The notes beneath the pieces are model-generated. The model was given only the letters and a program-made list of their open reading frames with translations, made no database searches and was not told where the DNA came from. Position numbers and translations under genes: made by a program. From DSSB01 sp046346845 (lineage in GTDB: Bacteria; UBA10199; DSSB01), in contig JAXMHH010000002.1 in the NCBI GenBank assembly GCA_046346845.1, positions 186,001-250,000 of the forward strand: a DNA stretch of 64,000 bases, given 5' to 3'. Below, piece after piece: positions 16,883-25,026 of the stretch. Every line of letters starts with the position of its first letter. Positions within the stretch are counted from its first letter, which is position 1.

Positions 16883-18311
16883 GGGGCCGCTTCGCCAAGG
16901 TAAGGGTGGCTACGGCCCCGCCCTCGCTTCGGTTTTGAAAAGTTATCTCGCCTTGATGCAGACGGGCCACTTCCCGTACCAGGCTGAGGCCGAGCCCCGA
17001 GCTCTTCCTTCCAGTATCGGGGCGCGGCAGGGAATAGAAACGGTCGAAGATCCGGGCCTGGGCATAATCGGGGATACCCGGCCCCTGGTCGGCCAGGGTC
17101 AGGGCCAGCTGATCGCCACGCTCGGTCAACTCGAGAGCGAGGGTTGCGCCGGGCGGCGAAAAGTCGATCGCATTCTGCAAGAGATTCTGTACGGCAGACT
17201 CGAGCAAAAAGGCCTCCCCCACCAGCCGCAAATCGCCCTGGCTGGAGGTCTTGACCTGCAGGCCCTTTTCCAAAAGCGGCCCGCGAAACCGCTCCAAGAC
17301 CTGCTGTAGGATTTGGCTCAGGTCCAGGGTCTCGAGGTCCTGGAGCTCGCGGCGGGATTCGAGGGCGGCCAACTCCAGCATCCGCTCCACGATTTGGTGC
17401 ATCCGGGCCGATTCCCCGCGGATGTTGGCGAGGAATTTCGCCTGCTGGGCCGGATCCACCGTCTCCTGCAGGATCTCGGCGGCTCCCTGGATGGCGGCGA
17501 TGGGACTCTTCAATTCATGCGTCAGCGACTGGACGTAGGCCTCGACGTATTTTTTGCCCTCCAGGGCCTCGCGCATCCCTTCGAAGGCCGCCCCCATCTC
17601 CGCAATCTCGTTGGAGCCGAGTTTTGGAAAGGGAGGTTGCCCCCCATCCCGGACGGAGCGGGCATAGGCTGTCAGTTTGCGGATAGGCCGCGTGAACCAA
17701 GTCGAGACCAGGATCCCCAAAAGAATCACCGCAAGCGCGGCCACCGCTCCGGAGATGACGAAGGATGGTCGCGCCGTCTCGAGGAAGAAATTGATGCTGG
17801 CCGTGGGCTTGCGCAGGGTAAGCACGCCGACCGTACGACCCGCGAAGCGAATCGGGGCCGCCACATGCAAAACGGAACTGGCGGGATTGTTCGGTTCGTC
17901 ACGGCTGGTGCGCGCGCCATACTCGCCGCGCAAGGTGAGATAGACGTCCCGCCACTGGGAAAAGTCCTTTCCCTCGTCGCGGCCTTCCGAATCAAAGACG
18001 ACGATGCCCTTCTCATCCGTGACGTAGAGGCGCTCATCTACCTTTATCTTTTGCATTTTATAGATTTTCGCCTGAAAAGATCGCTCGCTGACCTTCGAGA
18101 ATACTTCCCGAAGCCGATCAACCGGGATGCGAGGATCCTTCATTTCGCTTTCGACGAAGGCCGCCAGCACATTCGCCTCGTCAACCAAGACCTCTTCCAC
18201 GGCCTCGAGATAGCGGGGACGAAGCTCGCCTAAGATGTGGTCGACCAGGAAATAGAAGCCGATCCCCACCACCAACGCGAAACTCAGGATGATGCGGTCG
18301 CGGATCTTCAC
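16866..18311 (-). CDS. creC: Sensor histidine kinase CreC-like
   Basis: This 481-residue sensor starts at a GTG that overlaps the creB stop in a GTGA junction. It has TM1 (about 8-25), a periplasmic domain with YVTDEKGIVVFDSEG (the CreC type of sensor fold) and TM2 (about 183-205). A HAMP region and HisKA with SLTHELKSPI (phospho-acceptor His near 264) follow. The ATPase domain has NLLQNAIDFS, DQGPGIPDYA and GLGLSLV. The domain order and its pairing with creB and creD support the name. It probably senses an envelope or metabolic signal and phosphorylates CreB. Confidence 0.92.
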   Translation of the reverse strand: MKIRDRIILSFALVVGIGFYFLVDHILGELRPRYLEAVEEVLVDEANVLAAFVESEMKDPRIPVDRLREVFSKVSERSFQAKIYKMQKIKVDERLYVTDEKGIVVFDSEGRDEGKDFSQWRDVYLTLRGEYGARTSRDEPNNPASSVLHVAAPIRFAGRTVGVLTLRKPTASINFFLETARPSFVISGAVAALAVILLGILVSTWFTRPIRKLTAYARSVRDGGQPPFPKLGSNEIAEMGAAFEGMREALEGKKYVEAYVQSLTHELKSPIAAIQGAAEILQETVDPAQQAKFLANIRGESARMHQIVERMLELAALESRRELQDLETLDLSQILQQVLERFRGPLLEKGLQVKTSSQGDLRLVGEAFLLESAVQNLLQNAIDFSPPGATLALELTERGDQLALTLADQGPGIPDYAQARIFDRFYSLPRPDTGRKSSGLGLSLVREVARLHQGEITFQNRSEGGAVATLTLAKRPHENPE

Positions 18312-19003
18312 CAGTTTTCCTTCAGGGAATAGCCTAGGCCGCGGTGGGTCTCGATGGGCTCGACGCCGGGCTCGACCTGCCGCATCTTGGCGCGCAAGCT
18401 CTTGATATGCGCGTCCACCGTCCGGTCGAGGCTGGCCTCGGGCTCTTCCCAGGCCAGCTCCATGAGCTGGTCGCGCGACAGGACGCGGCCGGGCCGCTCG
18501 ATCAGGACGCGCAACAGGCGGAATTCGTATCGGCTCAACGGCAAGGCGGTCCCAAAATAATGAATCTTCATCCGCTCGGGATCGATCGTGAAGGGCAGGC
18601 TGGAATTCAGCCGTTGCGGGGTCTCGGCGGGGACGGCCGCGGTGCCCCGGCGGAACACGGCTTTGACCCGCGCCGCCAGCTCCCGCGGGCTGAAGGGCTT
18701 CACCATGTAGTCGTCGGCGCCGATCTCGAGCCCGACGACGCGATCGACCTCCCCGGAGCGGGCGGTGAGGAAGATGACGGGGACGGCGCTGGTCTTCCGC
18801 AGCTCCCGGCAGAAGTCGAAGCCGTTGCCGTCGGGCAGGCCCACGTCCAATACCAATAGGTCGATGTCCCCTTGGGCCAGGCGCCCCCGGGCCTCGCTCA
18901 GCGTGGCCAGCCAAGTCGTGGCGAAGCCCTCCGCCTCCAGGGCGTAGCGGATGTTGTCGGCGATGGCGGATTCGTCTTCCAGGATCAGGATATGTTTCTT
19001 CAT
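18308..19003 (-). CDS. creB: Response regulator CreB-like (OmpR/PhoB family)
   Basis: The receiver domain has acidic residues EDE at 9-11, phospho-acceptor Asp53 in LLVLDVGLPD, TAR, and KPF near residue 104. A winged-helix DNA-binding domain with RPGRVLSRDQLME and ETHRGLGYSL follows. The length of 231 residues is normal. It is the first gene of the creB-creC-ldt operon on the - strand, and creD with a partial Cre box lies opposite. Confidence 0.93.
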   Translation of the reverse strand: MKKHILILEDESAIADNIRYALEAEGFATTWLATLSEARGRLAQGDIDLLVLDVGLPDGNGFDFCRELRKTSAVPVIFLTARSGEVDRVVGLEIGADDYMVKPFSPRELAARVKAVFRRGTAAVPAETPQRLNSSLPFTIDPERMKIHYFGTALPLSRYEFRLLRVLIERPGRVLSRDQLMELAWEEPEASLDRTVDAHIKSLRAKMRQVEPGVEPIETHRGLGYSLKENW

Positions 19004-19064
19004 GGCAACGGGCCTCGCCCGGCCACCTTAGCCGATGGGGCGCGGCAAAAAAAGGGTTTTGCCG

Positions 19065-19445
19065 CTACACGCTTTCTTCGGGGATGATGAATTCGAATTC
19101 GACCGTGTTGAAGCGCAGGCGGTCGCCGTGCTTGAGCGGTTGGGCGGAGCGCTGCCCGGGCGGAAGCCGCTCGCCGTTGAGGAAAGTGCCGTTCTTGCTG
19201 TTGAGGTCTTGGACGTAGAAATCTTCGTCTTCTTGGATGATGGCGGCATGGGTGCGGGAGATGAAGGCGTCGTTGATCACCAAGGTGACGAGCCGCTCGT
19301 CGCGGCCGATGAGCAGGGGGCCGTTGCCGCGAAACACCAGGGGCACCTCGAAGTTCTTGCGGACGAGGCGGGCGCTGCGCAGGGCCTCGTTCACCGACAT
19401 CGGGCGCTGGTGCAATTTAATTTTTGAAGTCAATTCTCCCAGCAT
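19065..19445 (-). CDS. FHA domain protein
   Basis: This short soluble protein of 126 residues consists mostly of one forkhead-associated domain. The core motifs are LLIGRDE, SRTHAAI and NSKNGTFLNG, with all phosphothreonine-binding residues present. I chose the ATG at 19445 over the TTG just before it. FHA domains bind phosphothreonine, so it may be a partner of a Ser/Thr kinase. One such kinase is encoded at 29916, but that link is only proximity. A perfect CGGCAAAA/TTTTGCCG hairpin follows the stop. Confidence 0.88.
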   Translation of the reverse strand: MLGELTSKIKLHQRPMSVNEALRSARLVRKNFEVPLVFRGNGPLLIGRDERLVTLVINDAFISRTHAAIIQEDEDFYVQDLNSKNGTFLNGERLPPGQRSAQPLKHGDRLRFNTVEFEFIIPEESV

Positions 19446-19660
19446 CAAAAGATCCCCAGGGGCCTCTTGTTTGTGCCAAAACTCCGTCGAGAAGTAAAGA
19501 TGATCTCCGCCCCAGGCCTGGATACCCCCTTTAATATTCTATCGAATTTTCCGCAGGGAAAGCTGCCGATTTTTCGGAAAATTTTCCCCGGGGCCGGGCC
19601 GAGTGGTAAATCCGCAATCCCATTTGCCTTTCTCGGACCGGGTTTCTGTTGCAGCGCGGC

Positions 19661-19693
19661 AAAAAAAAGGCCCCTCGAAAGTCTCGAGGGGCC
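19661..19693 (-). terminator. Intrinsic terminator of the thrombospondin-repeat gene
   Basis: Ten-base perfect stem (19669-19678 with 19684-19693), five-base loop, then eight T on the - strand. It lies 20 bases after the stop of the gene ending at 19714. Confidence 0.9.
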
Positions 19694-19713
19694 CATGAAT
19701 CGGACAGGAATTT

Positions 19714-21438
19714 CTAGGCCTTGCGGCGTTTGACGCGGAGCATCACCGCGCTCCAAAGGAGGGCCGCCGTGACGAACCAGGCGTCGCCCTCGAAGCTCCC
19801 GTTGCCGCTGAGGGAGTTGAAGCAACCGCCGCCGCCCTTGTCGACCGAACCGCCGGAGGGCTCGGAGGGCGCTGGGTCGCAGGCGTCGCCCAACTTGTCG
19901 CCATCGGTATCCTTCTGGTCGCCGTTGCTGACGCTCGGGCAGTTGTCGCTGCCGTTCTTCGCGCCATCGCCGTCGCTGTCGGCCTCGGGATTGTCGAGGT
20001 CGCAGGCGTCGCCGATGCCGTCTCCGTCGCCGTCTTTTTGATCCGCATTGGCGGCGTTCGGACAATTGTCGTTGGCGTTGGCTACCCCGTCCCCGTCGAC
20101 GTCGTTGTTCGTGGGATTGTCGGTGGGTTCCGGCGTGCCGCAGCTCGGATCCGGATTCTTCGGGCAGCTATCGGCGCCGTCGAGGATGCTGTCGTTGTCG
20201 GTGTCCGGGTCCAGGGGGTCCGTCCCCTTGGTGCCTTCGTCGGTATCGGAGAGTCCGTCGTTGTCGTCATCGCTGTCGCAGACATCCCCGTGGGAATCGC
20301 TGTCGGTGTCCAACTGGTCAGCGTTGGGATTCGCCGGGCAATTGTCGGCGGAATCGACCACGCCGTCGCCGTCGGTATCGGCCTCGGTGGGCGTGTCATC
20401 GGGATCGCAGGCCGCGCCCAGGCCGTCGCCGTCCTTGTCTTCTTGGTCGGGATTGGCCACCTTCGGGCAATTGTCCGAGGCGTTCGGGCGCCCGTCGCCG
20501 TCGATGTCGTCGTCGCACTTGTCGCCCTTCTCGTCTCCGTCCATGTCGGCCTGGTCAGCGTTGGAGAGCCCGGCCAGCGTGGTGGCATCTTGACAGGTGT
20601 TGTGGTCAGGCGCGCAGTTGTCCACGCCGTCGACCTTGCCGTCATTGTCCCAATCGGTGTCGCAGGCGTCGCCTTTGCCGTCGTGGTCGCAATCTTCCTG
20701 GCCGGGGTTCTTATTCTCGTCGCCGGCGGCCGGACAATTGTCGACGTCGTCGGGAATGCCGTCGCCGTCGGCGTCCGGCTCTTTGGTGCAGGCCGAGGAG
20801 CAGCCGTCGCCGCTCACGGTGTTGCCGTCGTCGCATTCCTCGTTGCCTTCCTTGACGTTGTTGCCGCAGACCTCGGTGCCGCCGCCGGAATGGTCGATCT
20901 CGACCCCGCTAAAATCGTTGTTGTTGCCGTTGTCGCAGATCACCCCGCTGGTCGTATTCTTGTTGGCGGTGACCAGGTTGCTCTGCTTGGTCTTCACGGT
21001 GAAGCCGCGCATCGTCACGCGGCTGGCCGTGACTTCGATGGCGCACTTGTCGTCGGAGAGGGCGGTGGTATCGATGACCACCTTGCCGCCGTTGGGGGTG
21101 CCATCGAGCATGAAGGCGATGCCGTCCTTGCAGGCGGGGCTGTCCCCTTGGCAATCGAGGTCTTGGTCATTGTTGAAATGCAGGGGGGCGCTCAGGACAA
21201 TGGTCATGTCTCCGCCCGAGGTGAACTTGATGAGGTCGGTGCACATGCGGAAGTCCTGCTTCCGATTGAAGCCCTGCTCGACCTTGCGGCGCAGCGAATT
21301 GAAGTCGTCCACGCTGTCCGAGTTGCTCAACACCTGACAGGTAGTATTGTCGACGGTGGCCCGGGCCGGCTTCGCCATGGCGAAAGACAAGGCAAGGCCG
21401 AACGCGACCAGGGTCAAAATTTTCTGCATGCGCAACAT
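19714..21438 (-). CDS. Exported thrombospondin type 3 repeat protein with C-terminal Gly-Cys sorting-type tail
   Basis: This 574-residue protein starts at ATG 21438, preceded by AGGAGG. A signal peptide ends at ARA near residue 27. A beta-helix-like domain follows, then one DUF4215 motif (VCGNNVKEGNEECDDGN). A long run of thrombospondin type 3 calcium-binding repeats (D-x-D-x-D-G-x-x-D plus DNCP) covers about residues 200-520. The end has GGGGC, a membrane span and VKRRKA, a sorting-type tail shared with four other proteins here. It would be a calcium-binding surface protein; its ligand is unknown. Confidence 0.88.
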   Translation of the reverse strand: MLRMQKILTLVAFGLALSFAMAKPARATVDNTTCQVLSNSDSVDDFNSLRRKVEQGFNRKQDFRMCTDLIKFTSGGDMTIVLSAPLHFNNDQDLDCQGDSPACKDGIAFMLDGTPNGGKVVIDTTALSDDKCAIEVTASRVTMRGFTVKTKQSNLVTANKNTTSGVICDNGNNNDFSGVEIDHSGGGTEVCGNNVKEGNEECDDGNTVSGDGCSSACTKEPDADGDGIPDDVDNCPAAGDENKNPGQEDCDHDGKGDACDTDWDNDGKVDGVDNCAPDHNTCQDATTLAGLSNADQADMDGDEKGDKCDDDIDGDGRPNASDNCPKVANPDQEDKDGDGLGAACDPDDTPTEADTDGDGVVDSADNCPANPNADQLDTDSDSHGDVCDSDDDNDGLSDTDEGTKGTDPLDPDTDNDSILDGADSCPKNPDPSCGTPEPTDNPTNNDVDGDGVANANDNCPNAANADQKDGDGDGIGDACDLDNPEADSDGDGAKNGSDNCPSVSNGDQKDTDGDKLGDACDPAPSEPSGGSVDKGGGGCFNSLSGNGSFEGDAWFVTAALLWSAVMLRVKRRKA

Positions 21439-21757
21439 GAAAGCCTCCTGAAAGATAAACCTTTCCCCAAACCTACAGCACGGCACCTGTGTACAATATC
21501 GACCAATTGCGGCGAAGGTTGCTTGAATCCCGCGGCCGGGGAAATCGCGAAACCTCCGGCCAAAAAACCCGAGAATGAGTGCATGGGAGCCCTCCGCGGC
21601 TCCCTTTAGAAAGATAGAAGAAGAAGGAAGGCGCCCCACCATGGCGCCTTCTTTTTTTTACCCGTCCCCCCTTCCGCTCCGAAAGCCGCTTGACCCGCCG
21701 CCGCGAATCGCATAACTATTAAATTCTTTTGCTATATCAATGAGTTAGGAATTCACG
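21439..21757. other. 319-bp gap with two hairpins and an orphan + strand terminator
   Basis: No convincing gene is present. GGGAGCC/GGCTCCC forms a hairpin around 21585-21605, followed by a strong terminator at 21627-21659 that reads on the + strand although no + strand gene precedes it. The promoter of the acyltransferase gene should lie in the last 100 bp, which is AT-rich, but no clear -35/-10 pair stands out. Confidence 0.5.
21627..21659 (+). terminator. Orphan intrinsic terminator
   Basis: Stem 21627-21635 (GAAGGCGCC) pairs perfectly with 21643-21651, with a seven-base loop and a run of eight or more T. It would end a + strand transcript starting within 21440-21620, or insulate the downstream acyltransferase. 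Confidence 0.8.
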
Positions 21758-23440
21758 ATGGGCCTATTATCCTGGATCGCCCTCATCGCCCTGTTTTTCT
21801 ACCTGACGCCCTTTCTCCGGCTGCTCAGCCGGCCGCTGCGCGCCGTCCTGGCCCCCAAGAAAAAATTTTTTCCGGTCTCCTTCCATCCCTTCCTGGTAAG
21901 GATCGGGCGCCTGGAATACCTGCTCGGGCCCCTCCGCGACCGGCTGCTCTCCATCGTCTTGCTGAGCATCGTGGTCTGGCTCTGGTTCAAGGAATCGCCG
22001 CTCAGCCAAGAGACCCTGCTCGCCTCCTTGCTGATCGTCTTCTACAACCTGCTCGCGATCATCACGATCCGATACCGCGACGGAATCCGGCTCAAGCTGG
22101 CGGAGATCGCGCGCTGCCACTCCAACACCCATCCCGAGGATTTTTTCCGGCTCTTTTACATCAGCATGAGCCCCTGGCCGCCGACCTTCCCGGTGTCGGG
22201 GCTCCGCGAGATCGATTTTCGCGACACGGATTACCGCAGCGGCCAAGCCCCCCGCCTCTCCCGCTGGCCCATCGTGGAATCCGCCTTGGCCACCAGCACC
22301 TTGGCGCGCATGGCCATGCTCGCCTTCAAGCGCGTCGGTCCCGAATACGGCCGCGACGCCTTCGACGGGCTCGCCCGGCTGTGGGGCTCGCGCATCGCGC
22401 AGATCTTCCACTGCCACCTGAAGATCCACGGCTCCCGGCAAATTCCACCCATCGAGGGCAAGACCTTGCTGCTCTTCAACCACAAGAGCTACCTCGACTT
22501 CGCGCTCAATTTTTTCGCGCTGGGTTCGATCCGGAAGTCGGACGGCCGGCACTTGCGGCCGCGCTTCATCGCCGCGAAGGACCATTTCATCGACAACCCG
22601 ATCATCTACAGCTGGATTGGGCTCGGCAAGGTGATCGAAAACGCCGGGATGATTTTCATCAATCGGGAAAAGGGCAAGGGTTGGGCGGCGATGCAACAAG
22701 CCGCCGAGAAGCTCATGAACAGCGACGTCGAGATCGCGGTCTATCCGCAAGGCACTCGGGCCTACTTCATGCGCTCGCCTTCCGGGGAGAGGCTGGATGC
22801 GGGCTATTACACGACCTTCACCAAGAAAACCTGGGACCAGGCGCTCGGCCATCTCAAGCCCGGCACCGCCCACCTCATCCTCGACACCCTGTTGGCTCTG
22901 CGCGAGCGCGGCGAGCGGCGGCTCAACGTCATGGTCACGGGGATCATGGGCAGCGCCATCGCGGGCCCCAAGGGCAGTTTCAAGGCGCAGAGCGAAGCAG
23001 AGGTGAGCTTCCGCATCCTGCCGCTTTGGACCCTGAGCACCGACTTGGTGGAAGGCGTCCAGGCCCCGCGCAGCGCCGAGCCGGCCACCGCCGGCGAACG
23101 GCTCTACCTGCAGCGCATCCAAGAACTGCAGGCCGAGATCAACCGCAAGCTGCTTGAGGCCACGGATTGGCATCGCTACCTGTTGGAAAGGCTGCCGCTG
23201 GAATTGGAAAAGCTCGGGATCGCCGGGCCCGAAGTGGCCGCCGCCCTGGCACGCCTGCGCCAGGACGAGTCGGAGGGCCGGGGCCGGCCGTTCATCTTGT
23301 TGGATCGGATTTTCTCGCTGAGCCCCGAGCTATGGGAACGCTTCCTGCGCCTCTATGTCTCCCTACAGAGCAAGGAGTCCGACGAGGGCTCCTGGCGAGC
23401 CCTGCTGCAGGAAGTCTCGGAGCGCCTGCGCACCCGCTAA
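21758..23440 (+). CDS. PlsC-like 1-acylglycerol-3-phosphate acyltransferase family protein
   Basis: This 560-residue membrane-associated acyltransferase has an N-terminal hydrophobic helix and a second hydrophobic stretch (about 65-105). The PlsC domain follows, with the NHKSYLD form of the H-x4-D motif near residue 241, GMIFINREKG, and VYPQGTR near 327, a variant of FPEGTR. An extra C-terminal helical domain (about 440-560) makes it about twice the usual PlsC size. It should add acyl chains to lysophosphatidate or a related lipid. It converges on the TetR gene. Confidence 0.88.
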   Translation: MGLLSWIALIALFFYLTPFLRLLSRPLRAVLAPKKKFFPVSFHPFLVRIGRLEYLLGPLRDRLLSIVLLSIVVWLWFKESPLSQETLLASLLIVFYNLLAIITIRYRDGIRLKLAEIARCHSNTHPEDFFRLFYISMSPWPPTFPVSGLREIDFRDTDYRSGQAPRLSRWPIVESALATSTLARMAMLAFKRVGPEYGRDAFDGLARLWGSRIAQIFHCHLKIHGSRQIPPIEGKTLLLFNHKSYLDFALNFFALGSIRKSDGRHLRPRFIAAKDHFIDNPIIYSWIGLGKVIENAGMIFINREKGKGWAAMQQAAEKLMNSDVEIAVYPQGTRAYFMRSPSGERLDAGYYTTFTKKTWDQALGHLKPGTAHLILDTLLALRERGERRLNVMVTGIMGSAIAGPKGSFKAQSEAEVSFRILPLWTLSTDLVEGVQAPRSAEPATAGERLYLQRIQELQAEINRKLLEATDWHRYLLERLPLELEKLGIAGPEVAAALARLRQDESEGRGRPFILLDRIFSLSPELWERFLRLYVSLQSKESDEGSWRALLQEVSERLRTR

Positions 23441-23462
23441 CCGGGGGAACCGAACTCCGGCC

Positions 23463-24128
23463 TTACGATTTTCGCATCGCCAAATGGAAGAGCTTGAGGA
23501 CCTGCTCCTTGCGCTCGGCCAGCATCTCGGGGCTGAGCGGAGGACGTTGGAAGATGTCCTCCAGGCTGTTGGAATAGGCGAAATAAAAAGACATCGCGCC
23601 CAAGAAACTGACGATCAAATGCCCCGGCTTGAGCTCCGCGCTGAGCAAGCCGGCGGCCTCGGCCGCCTGCACCAGCGCCTCCATGCGGTGGTAGATGGGT
23701 CCCCGGATGTCCTTCCAGATGCTGCGCGACACCCCTCCGCCCTCCAAGCCGTCCCACATCATCAGCCGGATGAAGGTCTGATTGTGGGCGATGAACTCAT
23801 GGAAGATCGAGAGCGCCTCGTCGAGCAGCTCCTCGCTCTCCAGCTGGAAGGCCCCTCCCTTCGAGCTCTGCGTCAGTCGCACCGCAAACCAGCCTTCGAG
23901 GGCCTGCCATTGTTGAATGTGCACCGCCCGGTACAGGCCCTCCTTGCTCCCGAAGTAATGGTAGATCATCCGCTTGTTGACCTTGGCCCGGTCCAGGATC
24001 TCGCTCAGGCTGGTGCCTAAAAACCCGGCCTTGGCGAAGGCCTTGGTGGCACAGGTGAGGATGGTCTCGCGGGTTTTCACCGGATCGCGTTTCGTGCGGC
24101 TTTCTTTATTTTTTTTGGTTTTTCCCAA
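23463..24128 (-). CDS. TetR family transcriptional regulator
   Basis: The N-terminal HTH reads TRETILTCATKAFAKAGF, TSLSEILDRAKVNKRMIYHYFGSKEGLY; a helical ligand domain follows, for a total of about 221 residues. There is no ATG near the N-terminus. I chose the TTG at 24128, which has GGAG seven bases upstream; TTG codons at 24164 and 24170 would add 12-14 residues. It is divergent from a fatty-acid hydroxylase gene and an inverted repeat lies between them, so it probably represses that gene and itself in response to a lipid-like ligand. A ligand cannot be read from the sequence. Confidence 0.88.
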   Translation of the reverse strand: MGKTKKNKESRTKRDPVKTRETILTCATKAFAKAGFLGTSLSEILDRAKVNKRMIYHYFGSKEGLYRAVHIQQWQALEGWFAVRLTQSSKGGAFQLESEELLDEALSIFHEFIAHNQTFIRLMMWDGLEGGGVSRSIWKDIRGPIYHRMEALVQAAEAAGLLSAELKPGHLIVSFLGAMSFYFAYSNSLEDIFQRPPLSPEMLAERKEQVLKLFHLAMRKS

Positions 24129-24141
24129 GGGAATTCTCCAG

Positions 24142-24170
24142 TTGACAAAAGACCCCGCAACCAATAACAA
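24142..24170 (+). promoter_or_regulatory. Sigma-70-type promoter of the fatty-acid hydroxylase gene
   Basis: TTGACA at 24142-24147, a 17-base spacer, then TAACAA at 24165-24170. The expected start point near 24177 falls inside the inverted repeat at 24173-24188. Confidence 0.75.
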
Positions 24171-24188
24171 TCGTAACCGATTGGTTAC
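24159..24188. promoter_or_regulatory. Candidate TetR operator
   Basis: GTAACC-N4-GGTTAC at 24173-24188 is a perfect inverted repeat. A second pair, AACCAAT at 24159 and ATTGGTT at 24180, overlaps it. It covers the -10 and start point of the + strand promoter in the intergenic region shared with the TetR gene. Confidence 0.7.
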
Positions 24189-24202
24189 TTAAGGAGCTAG
24201 CT

Positions 24203-24820
24203 ATGGATCAAGCAATGCAATCTTCTTTAAAACCCGCTATCCCCTTGAAGCAACGTTTATTTTTTCGCTTTTCCCACCCCTTGGCGCCCACTTGGCTGTT
24301 TGGCGCCATCGCCCTCCTGCTGGTGGGTTTTTCCCTGGGGCTCCAATCGAGGTCTTGGCCGGTCATCGCCTTGGCCCTACTCGGCGGGATCTTTTACTGG
24401 ACCTTCATCGAGTATTTCCTGCACCGCTTCGTCTTTCACCTCACTCAGGTGAGGGAGCCCTGGAAGACCATCGCCTCCGGCCTGCACATGGCCCATCACC
24501 GGGACATGGACGCTAAAGACCTCATCATCGCCCCTCCGCTAGTGAGCTTCTCCTTTTCGATTATTATTTTTCTTACCCTGTTGGCGGTTACCCGGGATTC
24601 CCTGCTCGCGATGTTGGCACTAGCCGGGGTCTACATCGGGTATATTTTGTACGAATGGGCTCACTACGGCTCCCATCAATACCATCCCAAGAACGCCATT
24701 TTGAAATATCTGAAGCGTTATCACCTTCAGCATCATTACAAAGATCCCAACGGGACCTTCGGCGTAACGACTCCCCTCTGGGATTACGTATTCGGAAGCA
24801 CCTACCGCCCTAAAAGGTAG
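24203..24820 (+). CDS. Fatty-acid hydroxylase / sterol desaturase superfamily membrane enzyme
   Basis: This 205-residue di-iron membrane enzyme has four hydrophobic helices and the full histidine signature: HRFVFH near residue 74, HMAHH near 94, EWAHYGSH and YHLQHH. The C-terminal GVTTPLWDYVFG is typical of the fatty-acid 2-hydroxylase group. It would introduce a hydroxyl group on an acyl chain or lipid. The ATG follows an AAGGAG site. The promoter carries an operator-like repeat shared with the divergent TetR gene, so expression is probably induced by a lipid or related compound. Confidence 0.9.
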   Translation: MDQAMQSSLKPAIPLKQRLFFRFSHPLAPTWLFGAIALLLVGFSLGLQSRSWPVIALALLGGIFYWTFIEYFLHRFVFHLTQVREPWKTIASGLHMAHHRDMDAKDLIIAPPLVSFSFSIIIFLTLLAVTRDSLLAMLALAGVYIGYILYEWAHYGSHQYHPKNAILKYLKRYHLQHHYKDPNGTFGVTTPLWDYVFGSTYRPKR

Positions 24821-24915
24821 GCCGTGGTTGGGGGTTTTGGGGCGGCTGCCGATCTTCTTATAGACACCATTCTTAATCATTTTTTCCCGGAAAAGTATTT
24901 TCCTTTGCAATACAG

Positions 24916-24940
24916 GGACTTCGTTGCTACAAAGAAGTCC
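24916..24940 (+). repeat. Inverted repeat upstream of the DUF4215 protein gene
   Basis: GGACTTC at 24916-24922 pairs with GAAGTCC at 24934-24940. A weak terminator for the hydroxylase gene or a leader hairpin is possible; no proper T-run follows. Confidence 0.3.
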
Positions 24941-25026
24941 TTCCCAGGGTTTTTCCATCCACGCATCCAATGCGAAGGCCTTTGCTCGGGGGCTTGATCC
25001 CGAACCCGTTAAGAGGAGACCTTCGC

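Noticed and set aside
19470..19500. TTGGCAC on the - strand before the FHA gene
   Set aside because: No GC, GA or GT at the -12 position with the right spacing, so not a sigma-54 promoter.
24912..24932. Possible -24/-12 promoter before the DUF4215 gene
   Set aside because: Spacing is nine and no upstream element is present.
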